Under the pieces are notes generated by a model. That model made no database searches, was not told the DNA's origin, and was given only the letters and a program-made list of their open reading frames with translations. DNA of 64,000 nucleotides from Limnohabitans kasalickyi (GTDB taxonomy: Bacteria; Pseudomonadota; Gammaproteobacteria; Burkholderiales; Burkholderiaceae_C), in NCBI GenBank assembly GCA_965234325.1, contig OZ248418.1, positions 145,557 through 209,556 of the forward strand, read 5' to 3'. A program made the position numbers and the translations under genes. Position 1 is the first letter of the stretch. Each line of letters starts with the position of its first letter. This document shows, piece after piece, positions 33,814-42,737 of this stretch.

Positions 33814-34677
33814 ATGAAGTTCACAACGTTTCACAAAAATGGTCAAGATCGCTTAGGTTTGATCGATGGTGATCAAGTCATTGATCTGAACCAATCTCAA
33901 CCGCAAGTCAATGCCGATTTGCGACTGGCATTGAAGTCAGGCGTTGACTTGGCCGCAGCCGCGAAAAATGCGTTGGCCTCCACATCAGAGCGATTACCGA
34001 TGTCGAGTTTGCTACTCTCGCCCATCTTGCCGGAGCCTGGAAAAATCATCTGCTTGGGCTTGAATTACTTTGACCATGCCAAAGAGGGGGGGCGTGATAA
34101 GCCTGAGTACCCATGGTTCTTTTTGCGTTCAGCTTCTTCGTTGTTGGCTCCCAACGCCGATGCCATTCTTCCTAAAGTGTCTGAGCGTTTGGACTATGAG
34201 GCAGAGTTGGCGGTTGTCATTGGTAAAACCGTCAAACATGCCACGATGGACAACGCATTGGATTGTGTGTTTGGGTACAGCTGCTTCAACGACATTTCGG
34301 TGCGCGATTATCAAAAGAGAACACCGCAGTGGACGATTGGCAAAAACTTTGACCAAACAGGTGGCTTTGGCCCTGTGCTGGTGACTGCCGATGAATTGCC
34401 ACCCGGTGCGGCGGGTTTGAAAATTCAAGCCCGCTTGAATGGTCAGGTCATGCAGGATGCGAATACCCGTGACATGATTTGGGGCGTCGCTGAGACCATC
34501 AAGCTGTTGACAGAGTGCATGACACTGGAACCTGGCGACCTCATCATCATGGGCACGCCTGCTGGTGTGGGACAAGCACGTACGCCACCTGTGTGGATGA
34601 AAAGTGGCGACACAGTGGAAATTGAAATCGAACACATTGGGTTGTTGCGCAACAAAATTCAAAGCGAGATCGCCTAA
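33814..34677 (+). CDS. Fumarylacetoacetate hydrolase family protein
   Basis: 287 aa. The C-terminal FAH domain has the metal-binding region: ERLDYEAELAVVIG (Glu), SVRDYQKRTPQW (Asp) and IIMGTPAGVGQ. The family hydrolyses or decarboxylates diketo-acid ring-fission products. It sits between the extradiol dioxygenase and the flavin hydroxylase with gaps of 23 and 2 bp. Confidence 0.86.
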   Translation: MKFTTFHKNGQDRLGLIDGDQVIDLNQSQPQVNADLRLALKSGVDLAAAAKNALASTSERLPMSSLLLSPILPEPGKIICLGLNYFDHAKEGGRDKPEYPWFFLRSASSLLAPNADAILPKVSERLDYEAELAVVIGKTVKHATMDNALDCVFGYSCFNDISVRDYQKRTPQWTIGKNFDQTGGFGPVLVTADELPPGAAGLKIQARLNGQVMQDANTRDMIWGVAETIKLLTECMTLEPGDLIIMGTPAGVGQARTPPVWMKSGDTVEIEIEHIGLLRNKIQSEIA

Positions 34678-34679
34678 GT

Positions 34680-36227
34680 ATGAGCACTGTCGCCAATCAA
34701 GATACTTACGATGTTGCGATTGTGGGTTTTGGTCCAACAGGTGCTATTGCTGCAGGATTACTCGGGAAAAAGGGCATTCGCACCTTTGTGTGTGACAAAT
34801 CGCCCGATGTGTACGACAAGCCCAGAGCCATTGCGTTAGATCATGAAATCTCACGCGTGTTTCAGCACATGGGCATTGGCAAAAAAATCAAACCATTTCT
34901 CGAGCCCTTTTCAGATTCCGTCTTTTATGGGGTCGAAGGGCAAGTCATCAAGCAAATGTCGACGGTGGCAGCGCCCTATCCTTTGTCACACACGCCTTCC
35001 GTTGTGTTTTCACAGCCTCCCGTTGAGAAAATTTTGCGTGACTATGCAGAGTCACATGCCTCGGTGACGGTGGCTCTGGGATGGACGTTGGTGGATTTGA
35101 CGCAGGACATCGACCTGGCAACCTTGAGTTTCAAAAGTGAAGATGGGCACACATCGCAGGTGAAAGCCAAATACGTGATTGGCTGTGATGGTGCCAGTAG
35201 TTCGGTGCGCTCCTTGGTGGGCATTGCGCTTAAGGATCTGGGTTTTGACGAACCTTGGCTGGTGGTGGATGTGATGGTGAATGCGCACGGTCTTGCCAAG
35301 TTGCCGAAGACCAGTGTTCAGTATTGCAACCCAGAACGTCCATCGACTTATGTGATCGGGCCTGGCCATCACAGGCGCTGGGAAATTTCTATCAATGAGG
35401 GCGAGGACCCCAAAGAAGTCGCCACACCGGAAGGCACTTGGAAATTGTTGGCGCCTTGGTTGACCCAGCAAGATGGCACGCTGTGGCGTCAAGCCAGTTA
35501 CCGTTTTCATGCGCTTGTGGCAAGCCAGTGGCGCAAAGGTCGTGTGTTTGTGGCGGGTGATGCCGCGCACCAGCAACCACCGTTCTTGGGGCAAGGCATG
35601 TGCCAAGGGGTCCGCGATGCAGTCAATCTTTGCTGGCGCTTGGAAGCGGTGTTGAAAAACGAGGCCTCTGAATCTTTGCTGGATTCGTATGGTTTGGAAC
35701 GCAAAGCCCATGTGATCGAGTTGACAACGCGCATCAAAGGCATCGGGCAAATCATCACCGAGCGTGACGTTACAAAAGCGCGTGCACGTGATGCGAAATT
35801 GTTAGCAGACTGCGGCGGTGTTGTGACCCCCATGCCTCGGCAGGATGTTCAGCCCGCTTTGTCAGCAGGGCTGCTTGGGTCTGTGGCGCATCCCGCGCGT
35901 GGTTCAATTTTCCCTCAGCCCTTATTGGTTCAATCTGACGGCACTCAAGTTCGCATGGATGATGTTTATCCAGCAGGGTGGAAGATAGTGTTCAGTGCGG
36001 AAGCTGGAGACGATTTTCTTCAAGCCGCACAGCACCACCACTTGCCAGCATTGTTATCCCTGAAGCTTGGTTCTTCAGAGCTGACAGAGGCTGAAGGTGT
36101 GTTGCGCCAGTGGTTCGAAAAGCATCAAATTCAGGCGGCGATTATGCGACCTGATCACTACATCTATGGGGTGTGTCAAACGTCTCTGGATGTCACCACT
36201 CAGCTGCAAGCCTTGAAGTTGGTCTAA
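34680..36227 (+). CDS. FAD-dependent aromatic hydroxylase (MhpA-like)
   Basis: 515 aa class A flavoprotein monooxygenase. ADP-binding VAIVGFGPTGAIAAGLLGKKG near the N-terminus, DG motif VIGCDGASSSVRS near 165, and GD motif FVAGDAAHQQPPFLGQG near 295. C-terminal thioredoxin-like domain as in MhpA (3-(3-hydroxyphenyl)propionate hydroxylase). It would hydroxylate a phenolic acid to the catechol cleaved by the VOC dioxygenase. The actual aromatic substrate cannot be read from sequence. Confidence 0.85.
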   Translation: MSTVANQDTYDVAIVGFGPTGAIAAGLLGKKGIRTFVCDKSPDVYDKPRAIALDHEISRVFQHMGIGKKIKPFLEPFSDSVFYGVEGQVIKQMSTVAAPYPLSHTPSVVFSQPPVEKILRDYAESHASVTVALGWTLVDLTQDIDLATLSFKSEDGHTSQVKAKYVIGCDGASSSVRSLVGIALKDLGFDEPWLVVDVMVNAHGLAKLPKTSVQYCNPERPSTYVIGPGHHRRWEISINEGEDPKEVATPEGTWKLLAPWLTQQDGTLWRQASYRFHALVASQWRKGRVFVAGDAAHQQPPFLGQGMCQGVRDAVNLCWRLEAVLKNEASESLLDSYGLERKAHVIELTTRIKGIGQIITERDVTKARARDAKLLADCGGVVTPMPRQDVQPALSAGLLGSVAHPARGSIFPQPLLVQSDGTQVRMDDVYPAGWKIVFSAEAGDDFLQAAQHHHLPALLSLKLGSSELTEAEGVLRQWFEKHQIQAAIMRPDHYIYGVCQTSLDVTTQLQALKLV

Positions 36228-36263
36228 GGTTAATCATTCATAAAAAATTATCAGGAGACAAAA

Positions 36264-37241
36264 ATGGAACGCAGACAATTCATTCAAACGATGGTGGCAG
36301 GGGCCTCCGTTGCGAGCGCTGGCGCATGGGGACAAACCAACACTTGGCCTGATAAACCCATCAAGCTTGTCTTGTCACAACCTGCAGGGTCGGGGCCAGA
36401 TAACGTGGCCAGATTGTTGGGAGACCGACTCGCCAAATCGTTGACCCAGCCCATTGTGATTGACAACAAACCCGGTGGTCAAAACGTGATTGGGGCTCAA
36501 GCTGCCGCACGTTCAAGCCCTGATGGCTACACCTTTTACTTTGCCACCACAGCAGCACTGATCACCAACACGCTGTTGTTCAAGCAGCTGGCCTATGACC
36601 CGCAAAAAGAATTCATGCCGGTGGCTTTCGTAGCGCGAAGCCCATTTGCAATTTTGGTGGACGTGAACTCTCCGATTCAAACCATTGATGAGTTGATTGC
36701 GAAATCAAAGGCATCTAACGGACAGTTTTCGATTGGCAATGAAGGCCCTCGGACTTTCAGCGGCATGATTGCTCGGTTGTTCAATTCACGTGCAAAAGCT
36801 GCCGCTAATTTGGTCCCTTATGCGAACGTGGGTGTCGGTTCTCAGAACTTGATGGGCGGCCATGTGGATGCGATGGTGGCAGATTTGGCGTCCACTGCGC
36901 AATTGGCCAAGCAAGGCAAGTTGCGGGTCATTGCCACTACGGCAGCCAAACGTGTGCCGGGTTGGGAGAACGTGCCTGCACTTTCAGAAAAGCTTGGCAA
37001 CTTTGACATGGTGGGTTGGTTTGCCATCGTTGCGCCAAAAGGAACCCCACAGCAAGTTATCACCAAGTTCAACCAAGAAGTGAACTTGGCGTTGGCTGAC
37101 AAAGAGTTGGCAGGTCGCATTGCCAACATCGGCCCCTTGGCAGACGCCAGCATGTCAGAAGAAGATGTGAAAAAATTTCTAGCCTCAGAGCTCGCTCGAT
37201 GGACCGAAGTGACGAAAGAGATTGGCGTCTTGCCTGAATAG
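36264..37241 (+). CDS. Bug-type solute receptor of the aromatic operon
   Basis: 325 aa. The signal region MERRQFIQTMVAGASVASAGAWG is Tat-like (RRQF), followed by WPDKPIKLVLSQPAGSGPDNVARLL, the Bug-family N-terminus. Periplasmic receptor, presumably for the aromatic acid. No membrane TctAB components adjacent. Last gene before the strong terminator at 37253. Confidence 0.86.
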   Translation: MERRQFIQTMVAGASVASAGAWGQTNTWPDKPIKLVLSQPAGSGPDNVARLLGDRLAKSLTQPIVIDNKPGGQNVIGAQAAARSSPDGYTFYFATTAALITNTLLFKQLAYDPQKEFMPVAFVARSPFAILVDVNSPIQTIDELIAKSKASNGQFSIGNEGPRTFSGMIARLFNSRAKAAANLVPYANVGVGSQNLMGGHVDAMVADLASTAQLAKQGKLRVIATTAAKRVPGWENVPALSEKLGNFDMVGWFAIVAPKGTPQQVITKFNQEVNLALADKELAGRIANIGPLADASMSEEDVKKFLASELARWTEVTKEIGVLPE

Positions 37242-37252
37242 CCAAACCCTCC

Positions 37253-37281
37253 AAAAAGTCTCTGCGTGCAGAGACTTTTTT
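37253..37281. terminator. Bidirectional rho-independent terminator
   Basis: AAAAAGTCTCTGC, loop GT, GCAGAGACTTTTTT: a 13-bp stem with T run on one side and A run on the other. It serves the aromatic operon (+) and the 8-oxoguanine deaminase gene (-), whose stop it abuts. Confidence 0.9.
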
Positions 37282-38708
37282 CAGGCCCCCAAAGCCAGCT
37301 GCAACGCCAGCTGGTTATGCCGCTCAATCAACGGCCCCATGTCTACCGTCGCAATCTCACCCTTACGCACCACCACCCGTCCATTGACAACTACGTAGTC
37401 CGCGTTGTCACTGGCGCACAGCAGCAGCGCACCCACGGGGTCGTGCACCGCGCCGCCCGCCATGTTCAGCGTGTCGCTGCGAAACATCGCAATGTCAGCG
37501 CAATAACCCTCTTTGATTTGCCCCAATTCGTGGGCGCGGCCCAGCACTTCTGCACCGCCGCGAGTGGCTAGGCGCAGGGCGTCGCGAGGTGTCATTTCGG
37601 CGGGGCCTAAGTCGCAGCCAAACACGGTGCGTCCGTTGTCAACACGCGGTGCTTCCAGTGCGCGGCCCACGCGCGCCAGCAGCATGGCTTGGCGAGCTTC
37701 GTTCAACAGATGGGCGCCGTCGTTGCTGGCGCTGCCGTCTACGCCCAAACCAATGGGCACACCGGCGTCAAGCATTTTTCGCAGGGGCAAGATGCCGCTG
37801 GCCAATCGCATATTGCTGCACGGGCAGTGGGCAATGCCTGTGCGTGTGCGTGCAAACAAATACGTGCCTTCGTCGTCCAGCTTCACGCAGTGGGCGTGCC
37901 ACACGTCGTGGCCCACCCAGCCTAGGTCTTCGGCGTACTGCGCGGGCGTGCAGTTGAATTTTTCTTTCGTGTACGCAATGTCGTGGTCGTTCTCGGCCAA
38001 GTGCGTGTGCAGGTGCACCTTGTGTGCGCGGGCCAGTTTGGCGGATTCGCGCATGAGGTCTTGGCTCACGCTGAAGGGCGAGCAGGGGGCCACGGCCACG
38101 TGTGTCATCGCGCCATAGCTGGCGTCGTGATACGTCTCAATCAGGCGTTGGGTTTCCTTCAAGATGAAGGCTTCTTTTTCCACCACGCGGTCGGGCGGCA
38201 GGCCGCCTTGGCTTTCGCCCACGCTCATGCTGCCGCGTGTGGCTGTAAAGCGCATGCCAATGGTGTGCGCAGCTTCAATGCTGTCGTCCAGTCGCACGCC
38301 GTTGGGGTAGATGTACAGGTGGTCGCTGCTGGTGGTGCAGCCGCTCAGCAGCAGCTCGGCCATGGCCACTTGGTTAGACACCAGCACCATCTCGGGCGTG
38401 AGCCCCGCCCAAATGGGGTACAGCCCTTTGAGCCAGCTGAACAGCTCGGCGTTTTGCACCTGCGGCACAGCACGCGTGAGGCTTTGCACCATGTGGTGGT
38501 GGGTGTTGATCAGGCCCGGCACCACCACGTGGCGGCGGGCGTCAATCACCTCATCCACTTGCTCCAGTAGTTCATCGATGTTTTCTCCAGTAGGAATGAT
38601 GCGTTCAATGCGGCCATCCTTCAGCAGGAGCGAGGCGTCGTTGAGTTCGGTGTTGGCATCGTCTTGCGTAGCGATGCAGCGGGCGCGGTGGATGAGCAGG
38701 GTGGTCAT
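37281..38708 (-). CDS. 8-oxoguanine deaminase (amidohydrolase)
   Basis: 475 aa of the amidohydrolase/cytosine deaminase-like group. Metal ligands are NTHHHMV (HxH), HLHTHLAEND, WHAHCV and the Asp in GLGVDGSASND, with CPCSNMRLASG typical of 8-oxoguanine and hydroxyatrazine-type deaminases. 8-oxoguanine deaminase makes urate from 8-oxoguanine, which PuuD could then oxidise. A close alternative is another purine or triazine deaminase. Confidence 0.82.
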   Translation of the reverse strand: MTTLLIHRARCIATQDDANTELNDASLLLKDGRIERIIPTGENIDELLEQVDEVIDARRHVVVPGLINTHHHMVQSLTRAVPQVQNAELFSWLKGLYPIWAGLTPEMVLVSNQVAMAELLLSGCTTSSDHLYIYPNGVRLDDSIEAAHTIGMRFTATRGSMSVGESQGGLPPDRVVEKEAFILKETQRLIETYHDASYGAMTHVAVAPCSPFSVSQDLMRESAKLARAHKVHLHTHLAENDHDIAYTKEKFNCTPAQYAEDLGWVGHDVWHAHCVKLDDEGTYLFARTRTGIAHCPCSNMRLASGILPLRKMLDAGVPIGLGVDGSASNDGAHLLNEARQAMLLARVGRALEAPRVDNGRTVFGCDLGPAEMTPRDALRLATRGGAEVLGRAHELGQIKEGYCADIAMFRSDTLNMAGGAVHDPVGALLLCASDNADYVVVNGRVVVRKGEIATVDMGPLIERHNQLALQLALGA

Positions 38709-38809
38709 GGAGTGGCAAGTTGAAATCGACTGTCGCCACTTTAACTCTGTGTGCTTGTGGGTTCGGGCGAAACCCTTAAAGTGCCTTTGTTATTTACTAG
38801 AGAGATCCC

Positions 38810-39874
38810 ATGAAGACCTACAAAATCGCGTGCATCCCCGGTGACGGCATTGGCAAAGAAGTGGTGCCCGCTGGCCAGCAAGTGCTGCAGGCCTTGGCTG
38901 CTGCCCGCAAAGATTTCAACTTTGAGTTCACCAGCTTTGGCTGGGGCGGCGATTGGTACCGCGCCCATGGCGAAATGATGCCCAAAGACGGGCTGGACGC
39001 TTTGCGCCCCATGGACGCCATTTTGTTTGGCTCTGCGGGCGATCCGCACATTCCCGACCACATCACCCTGTGGGGCTTGCGCCTGAAGATTTGCCAAGGC
39101 TTTGACCAATACGCCAACGTGCGCCCCACGCGCATCTTGCCCGGCATTGACGCGCCGCTGAAGCGCTGTACCGCCAAAGACCTCGACTGGGTCATCGTGC
39201 GCGAAAACTCCGAGGGCGAGTACTCTGGTGTGGGTGGCCGTGCGCACCAAGGTCATCCGATTGAAGTGGCCACCGATGTGTCGATGATGACCCGCGCGGG
39301 CGTGGAGCGCATCATGCGTTACGCCTTCAAGCTCGCCCAATCGCGCCCCCGCAAACTGTTGACCATCGTCACCAAGTCCAACGCGCAGCGCCATGCCATG
39401 GTGATGTGGGACGAAATCGCCGTGCAAATCAGCCAAGAGTTCCCCGACGTCAAATGGGACAAGGAGCTGGTCGATGCCGCTACGGCCCGCATGGTCAACC
39501 GTCCCGCCACGCTGGACACCCTTGTGGCCACCAACTTGCACGCGGATATTTTGAGCGACTTGGCCGCTGCCTTGGCCGGCAGCTTAGGCATCGCCCCCAC
39601 CGGCAACATCGACCCCGAGCGCCGTTACCCCAGCATGTTCGAGCCCATCCACGGTTCGGCCTTCGACATCATGGGCAAAGGTCTGGCAAACCCTGTAGGC
39701 ACTTTCTGGAGTTGTGTCATGCTCTTGGAGCATTTGGGCGAGTTCGAGGCCGCACAAAAACTGATGCTTGCCATCGAGCAAGTGACGGCCAATCCCGCTT
39801 TGCACACGGGCGATTTGGGTGGCAAAGCCACCACCGAGCAAGTCACCCAAGCTGTGTGCGCCTTGATGGCTTAA
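38810..39874 (+). CDS. Tartrate dehydrogenase/decarboxylase-like (TtuC/DmlA family)
   Basis: 354 aa of the isopropylmalate/isocitrate dehydrogenase superfamily. IACIPGDGIGKEVVP, the substrate segment RENSEGEYSGVGG and MFEPIHGSAFDIMGKGLANPVG are visible; the Asp and Lys of the active site lie in NLHADILSDLAAAL. The absence of leu genes and presence of a MOFRL glycerate kinase after it favour tartrate (or D-malate) over isopropylmalate. It would convert tartrate to D-glycerate and CO2. Confidence 0.87.
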   Translation: MKTYKIACIPGDGIGKEVVPAGQQVLQALAAARKDFNFEFTSFGWGGDWYRAHGEMMPKDGLDALRPMDAILFGSAGDPHIPDHITLWGLRLKICQGFDQYANVRPTRILPGIDAPLKRCTAKDLDWVIVRENSEGEYSGVGGRAHQGHPIEVATDVSMMTRAGVERIMRYAFKLAQSRPRKLLTIVTKSNAQRHAMVMWDEIAVQISQEFPDVKWDKELVDAATARMVNRPATLDTLVATNLHADILSDLAAALAGSLGIAPTGNIDPERRYPSMFEPIHGSAFDIMGKGLANPVGTFWSCVMLLEHLGEFEAAQKLMLAIEQVTANPALHTGDLGGKATTEQVTQAVCALMA

Positions 39875-39898
39875 TTCATATAAAAAGGAGACAACACC

Positions 39899-40858
39899 AT
39901 GCGCATCCATTTAACTTTTAAAGCGTTTGCCGCAGCGTCCGCGCTGTTCACTGCAGCAGCTTTTGCTCAGCCGTGCCCTGATAAAAACGTGCAGTATTGG
40001 CAGGCCTTCCCACCCGGCGGTGAGTCTGACTTGTCGGCCCGTCACCAGCAAGCTGTGCTGAAAAAGAAATGCGCAGCCATCGACACCGTTGTGCAGTACA
40101 AAGCCGGTGCAGGCGGTGCCCTGATGTGGACGCAGATGAACACCTTGCCCGCCGATGGCGTGAACGTGGTGGGCATCAACCTGCCGCACATTGTGTTCCA
40201 GCCCATCGAAGGTCAAGTGCAATACAAGACAGCCGATGTCACGCCGGTGTATTGGTTCCACTACACCCCCGACATCTTGGTGGTGCCGGTGGCCAGCCCG
40301 ATCAAAACCTTTGCCGAGTTTTTAGCTGCGGTCAAAAAAGAGCCCGGTAAATTCTCATTGGGCGGTTCGGGCTTGAACTCGGCCAACCACGCCGCACATG
40401 AACGTTTGAATGCGGCTTTCAACGTCAAAACCATCTATATCCCATTCAAAGGCACGGGTGATATGACCACCGCCGTGTTGGGCAGCCAAGTTGATGGCGC
40501 CATTACCTACACGCCGTTTGCCATCAACAACAAAACGCGTGTGCGCCCGTTGGCTGTGGCCATGGAACAGCGTCACCCGCTGATGCCTGAAGTGCCCACG
40601 TTCAAAGAGTTGGGCGTGAACTGGGTGGACGGTGCCTATCGCGGCATTGGCGTGCCAAAATCGTCCACGCCTGAGCAGCGCAAGCGTTTGTCTGAGCTGT
40701 GGGCCAATCTCAACAACGACCCCGAAATGAAAGAACTCGCAGCCAAAAACGGCTTTGAATTGGTCAACGTCGGTGTGGACCAAATGGATGCCTTCATGAA
40801 AGAACGCACCCAGCTCTACACCGAAGGCGCCGCGCGTTTGGGTCTCGGCAAAAAGTGA
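39899..40858 (+). CDS. Bug-type solute receptor (tartrate cluster)
   Basis: 319 aa with a signal peptide cleaved near AAAFAQ (~residue 23). It follows the Bug layout (VQYWQAFPPGGESDLSARH, YIPFKGTGDMTTAVLGSQVDGA). It is encoded between the tartrate dehydrogenase and the glycerate kinase, so tartrate or a related hydroxy-acid is the expected ligand. The third orphan receptor of this family in the window. Confidence 0.86.
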   Translation: MRIHLTFKAFAAASALFTAAAFAQPCPDKNVQYWQAFPPGGESDLSARHQQAVLKKKCAAIDTVVQYKAGAGGALMWTQMNTLPADGVNVVGINLPHIVFQPIEGQVQYKTADVTPVYWFHYTPDILVVPVASPIKTFAEFLAAVKKEPGKFSLGGSGLNSANHAAHERLNAAFNVKTIYIPFKGTGDMTTAVLGSQVDGAITYTPFAINNKTRVRPLAVAMEQRHPLMPEVPTFKELGVNWVDGAYRGIGVPKSSTPEQRKRLSELWANLNNDPEMKELAAKNGFELVNVGVDQMDAFMKERTQLYTEGAARLGLGKK

Positions 40859-40907
40859 GCTTTTTCTGACTTCTTCGACTCCCCTTGTTTTTCAGTCGCC
40901 TGCAGCT

Positions 40908-42206
40908 GTGCTTGCACAGCCGCAGGTTTTTTTACGTCAGCTGTACGACGCAGCTGTGCTGCGCGCCTTGCCGCTGCACAACACCGCTGCGTATCTGCCT
41001 AAACCTCCCAAAGGCCGAACGCTCGTCTTGGGCGCTGGTAAAGCGGGTGGTGCGATGGCGCAAGCCGTTGAGGCTTTGTGGCCTGCCGACAAATCGCTGT
41101 CGGGTTTGGTGGTCACGCGCTATCACCACATTCCGCCTCGTCCTGCTAGCCTGCCTGAGCGCATTGAGGTGGTCGAAGCTTCGCACCCCGTGCCCGATGC
41201 CGCAGGCTTAGCAGCTGCCGAACGCATTTTGGAATTGACCCAAGGCTTGACCGAAGACGACTTGGTGCTGTTTTTGATCTCAGGCGGCGGCTCGGCTTTG
41301 CTGACCTTGCCCGCCGAGGGCCTGACGCTGGAAGACAAGCAGCGCATCAACCGCGACTTGCTCAACAGTGGCGCCAACATTGGTGAGATGAACTGTGTGC
41401 GCAAACATTTGTCGCGCATCAAAGGCGGTCGTTTGGCCGCGGCTTGTGCACCCGCGCAAGTGGCGACGCTCACCATCAGCGACGTGCCAGGCGACGACCC
41501 TTCGGTCATTGCGAGCGGCCCCACGGTGGCCGATCGCACGACCTGTGCCGATGCGTGGGCGATTTTGCAGCGTTACAAAATTGAGGTGCCTGCCGCGATT
41601 GAAGTGGCGTTGAATGCGGGCGCTCTAGAAACGCCCAAGCCCAGCGCGCAGTGGGATAAGCAGCCGGTTCACTTGATCGCCACACCTCAGCAGTCGCTCG
41701 ACGCAGCCGCTGATTTGGCCCGCGCCGCGGGTTTAAATGCGTATGTCTTGAGCGATGAACTCGAAGGCGAGTCCCGCGAAGTGGGCAAAGTACATGCCGC
41801 TTTGGCCCGCGCTGCGGCGCATGGCAAAGGCCCGTTTCAAAAACCGTGTGTCATTTTGAGTGGCGGCGAAACTACGGTGACTATTCGCAAACAGACAGAG
41901 GGAACTCTTAAGGGCCGTGGCGGGCGTGCCGGCGAGTTTTGTTTGGGACTGGCTGTGGCCCTACAAGCCCAAGCGGGCGTGTGGGCCATCGCAGCTGACA
42001 CCGATGGCATTGACGGTATCGAAGACAACGCCGGCGCTTGTGTGTCACCCGACACCTTGGCCCGTGCCGAGGCCCAAGGCGTGAAACCCGCCAACTGCCT
42101 AGACCGAAACGATGCTTACGGTTTTTTCAGCGCGGTGGGCGACTTGGTCATCACCGGCCCCACGCACACCAACGTCAACGACTTTCGGGCGATGCTGGTG
42201 CTTTAG
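40908..42206 (+). CDS. MOFRL-family glycerate 2-kinase (TtuD/GckA)
   Basis: 432 aa. N-terminal LVLGAGKAGGAMAQAVE, the FLISGGGSALLTLP motif, ISDVPGDDPSVIASGPT and C-terminal MOFRL segment (KGRGGRAGEFCLGLAVAL ... AADTDGIDG). It phosphorylates D-glycerate to 2-phosphoglycerate; older annotation calls it hydroxypyruvate reductase. GTG at 40908 is the reasonable start. The stop overlaps the convergent thioesterase stop by 3 bp. Confidence 0.88.
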   Translation: MLAQPQVFLRQLYDAAVLRALPLHNTAAYLPKPPKGRTLVLGAGKAGGAMAQAVEALWPADKSLSGLVVTRYHHIPPRPASLPERIEVVEASHPVPDAAGLAAAERILELTQGLTEDDLVLFLISGGGSALLTLPAEGLTLEDKQRINRDLLNSGANIGEMNCVRKHLSRIKGGRLAAACAPAQVATLTISDVPGDDPSVIASGPTVADRTTCADAWAILQRYKIEVPAAIEVALNAGALETPKPSAQWDKQPVHLIATPQQSLDAAADLARAAGLNAYVLSDELEGESREVGKVHAALARAAAHGKGPFQKPCVILSGGETTVTIRKQTEGTLKGRGGRAGEFCLGLAVALQAQAGVWAIAADTDGIDGIEDNAGACVSPDTLARAEAQGVKPANCLDRNDAYGFFSAVGDLVITGPTHTNVNDFRAMLVL

Positions 42207-42631
42207 TCGCAAAGGCTGCGAATCGATGGCGGAATGGCCACCGCCCGGATGCCGGGCTGCGAGGCATTGGCACCCTCGCGGTGTGCGGCAAAGATGCGAA
42301 CTTCATCACACTCCATGATCAAGTCGTCGCCACGGCGAATTTGGTAGTGCATCACGAAGCTCTTCTCGCGCCATTCGGTGATGCTGGTGTGAATTTCCAG
42401 CAAATCACCATAGCTGGCGGTTTTGACAAAGCGCGCATGCGTGTCGACCAGCGGCGTGCCGATCACGCCCAAGGTTTGCTCGGTCTCGTGCCAAGATGGC
42501 ACACCGCACTGCACAAAGAAGTGCCGCGAGGCCGCGTCAATCCAGCGAAAGAAGTTGGGGAACCAGACGATACGCGCGGGATCGCAGTCGCCAAATTCGA
42601 CTTTTTGTGGGTAAACAATGGTTTTGCTCAT
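42203..42631 (-). CDS. Hotdog-fold acyl-CoA thioesterase (4-hydroxybenzoyl-CoA type)
   Basis: 142 aa. EFGDCDPARIVWFPNFFRWID matches the catalytic FxDxDxxGxVYF region of 4-hydroxybenzoyl-CoA thioesterases, with the essential Asp in GDCDPAR. The start ATG at 42631 is preferred over an upstream GTG-like extension. It may work with aromatic or acyl-CoA metabolism; substrate unknown. Convergent with the glycerate kinase. Confidence 0.82.
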   Translation of the reverse strand: MSKTIVYPQKVEFGDCDPARIVWFPNFFRWIDAASRHFFVQCGVPSWHETEQTLGVIGTPLVDTHARFVKTASYGDLLEIHTSITEWREKSFVMHYQIRRGDDLIMECDEVRIFAAHREGANASQPGIRAVAIPPSIRSLCD

Positions 42632-42737
42632 GCGCGAATTGTCTGGCATTTACGGGGTTTGTCTGGGGCTTGGCCACAGGGGCAAGGTGCTTGCGTGCTG
42701 TTAACCTCATGTTCTTCTGGAATTTCGATGTTTTGCC

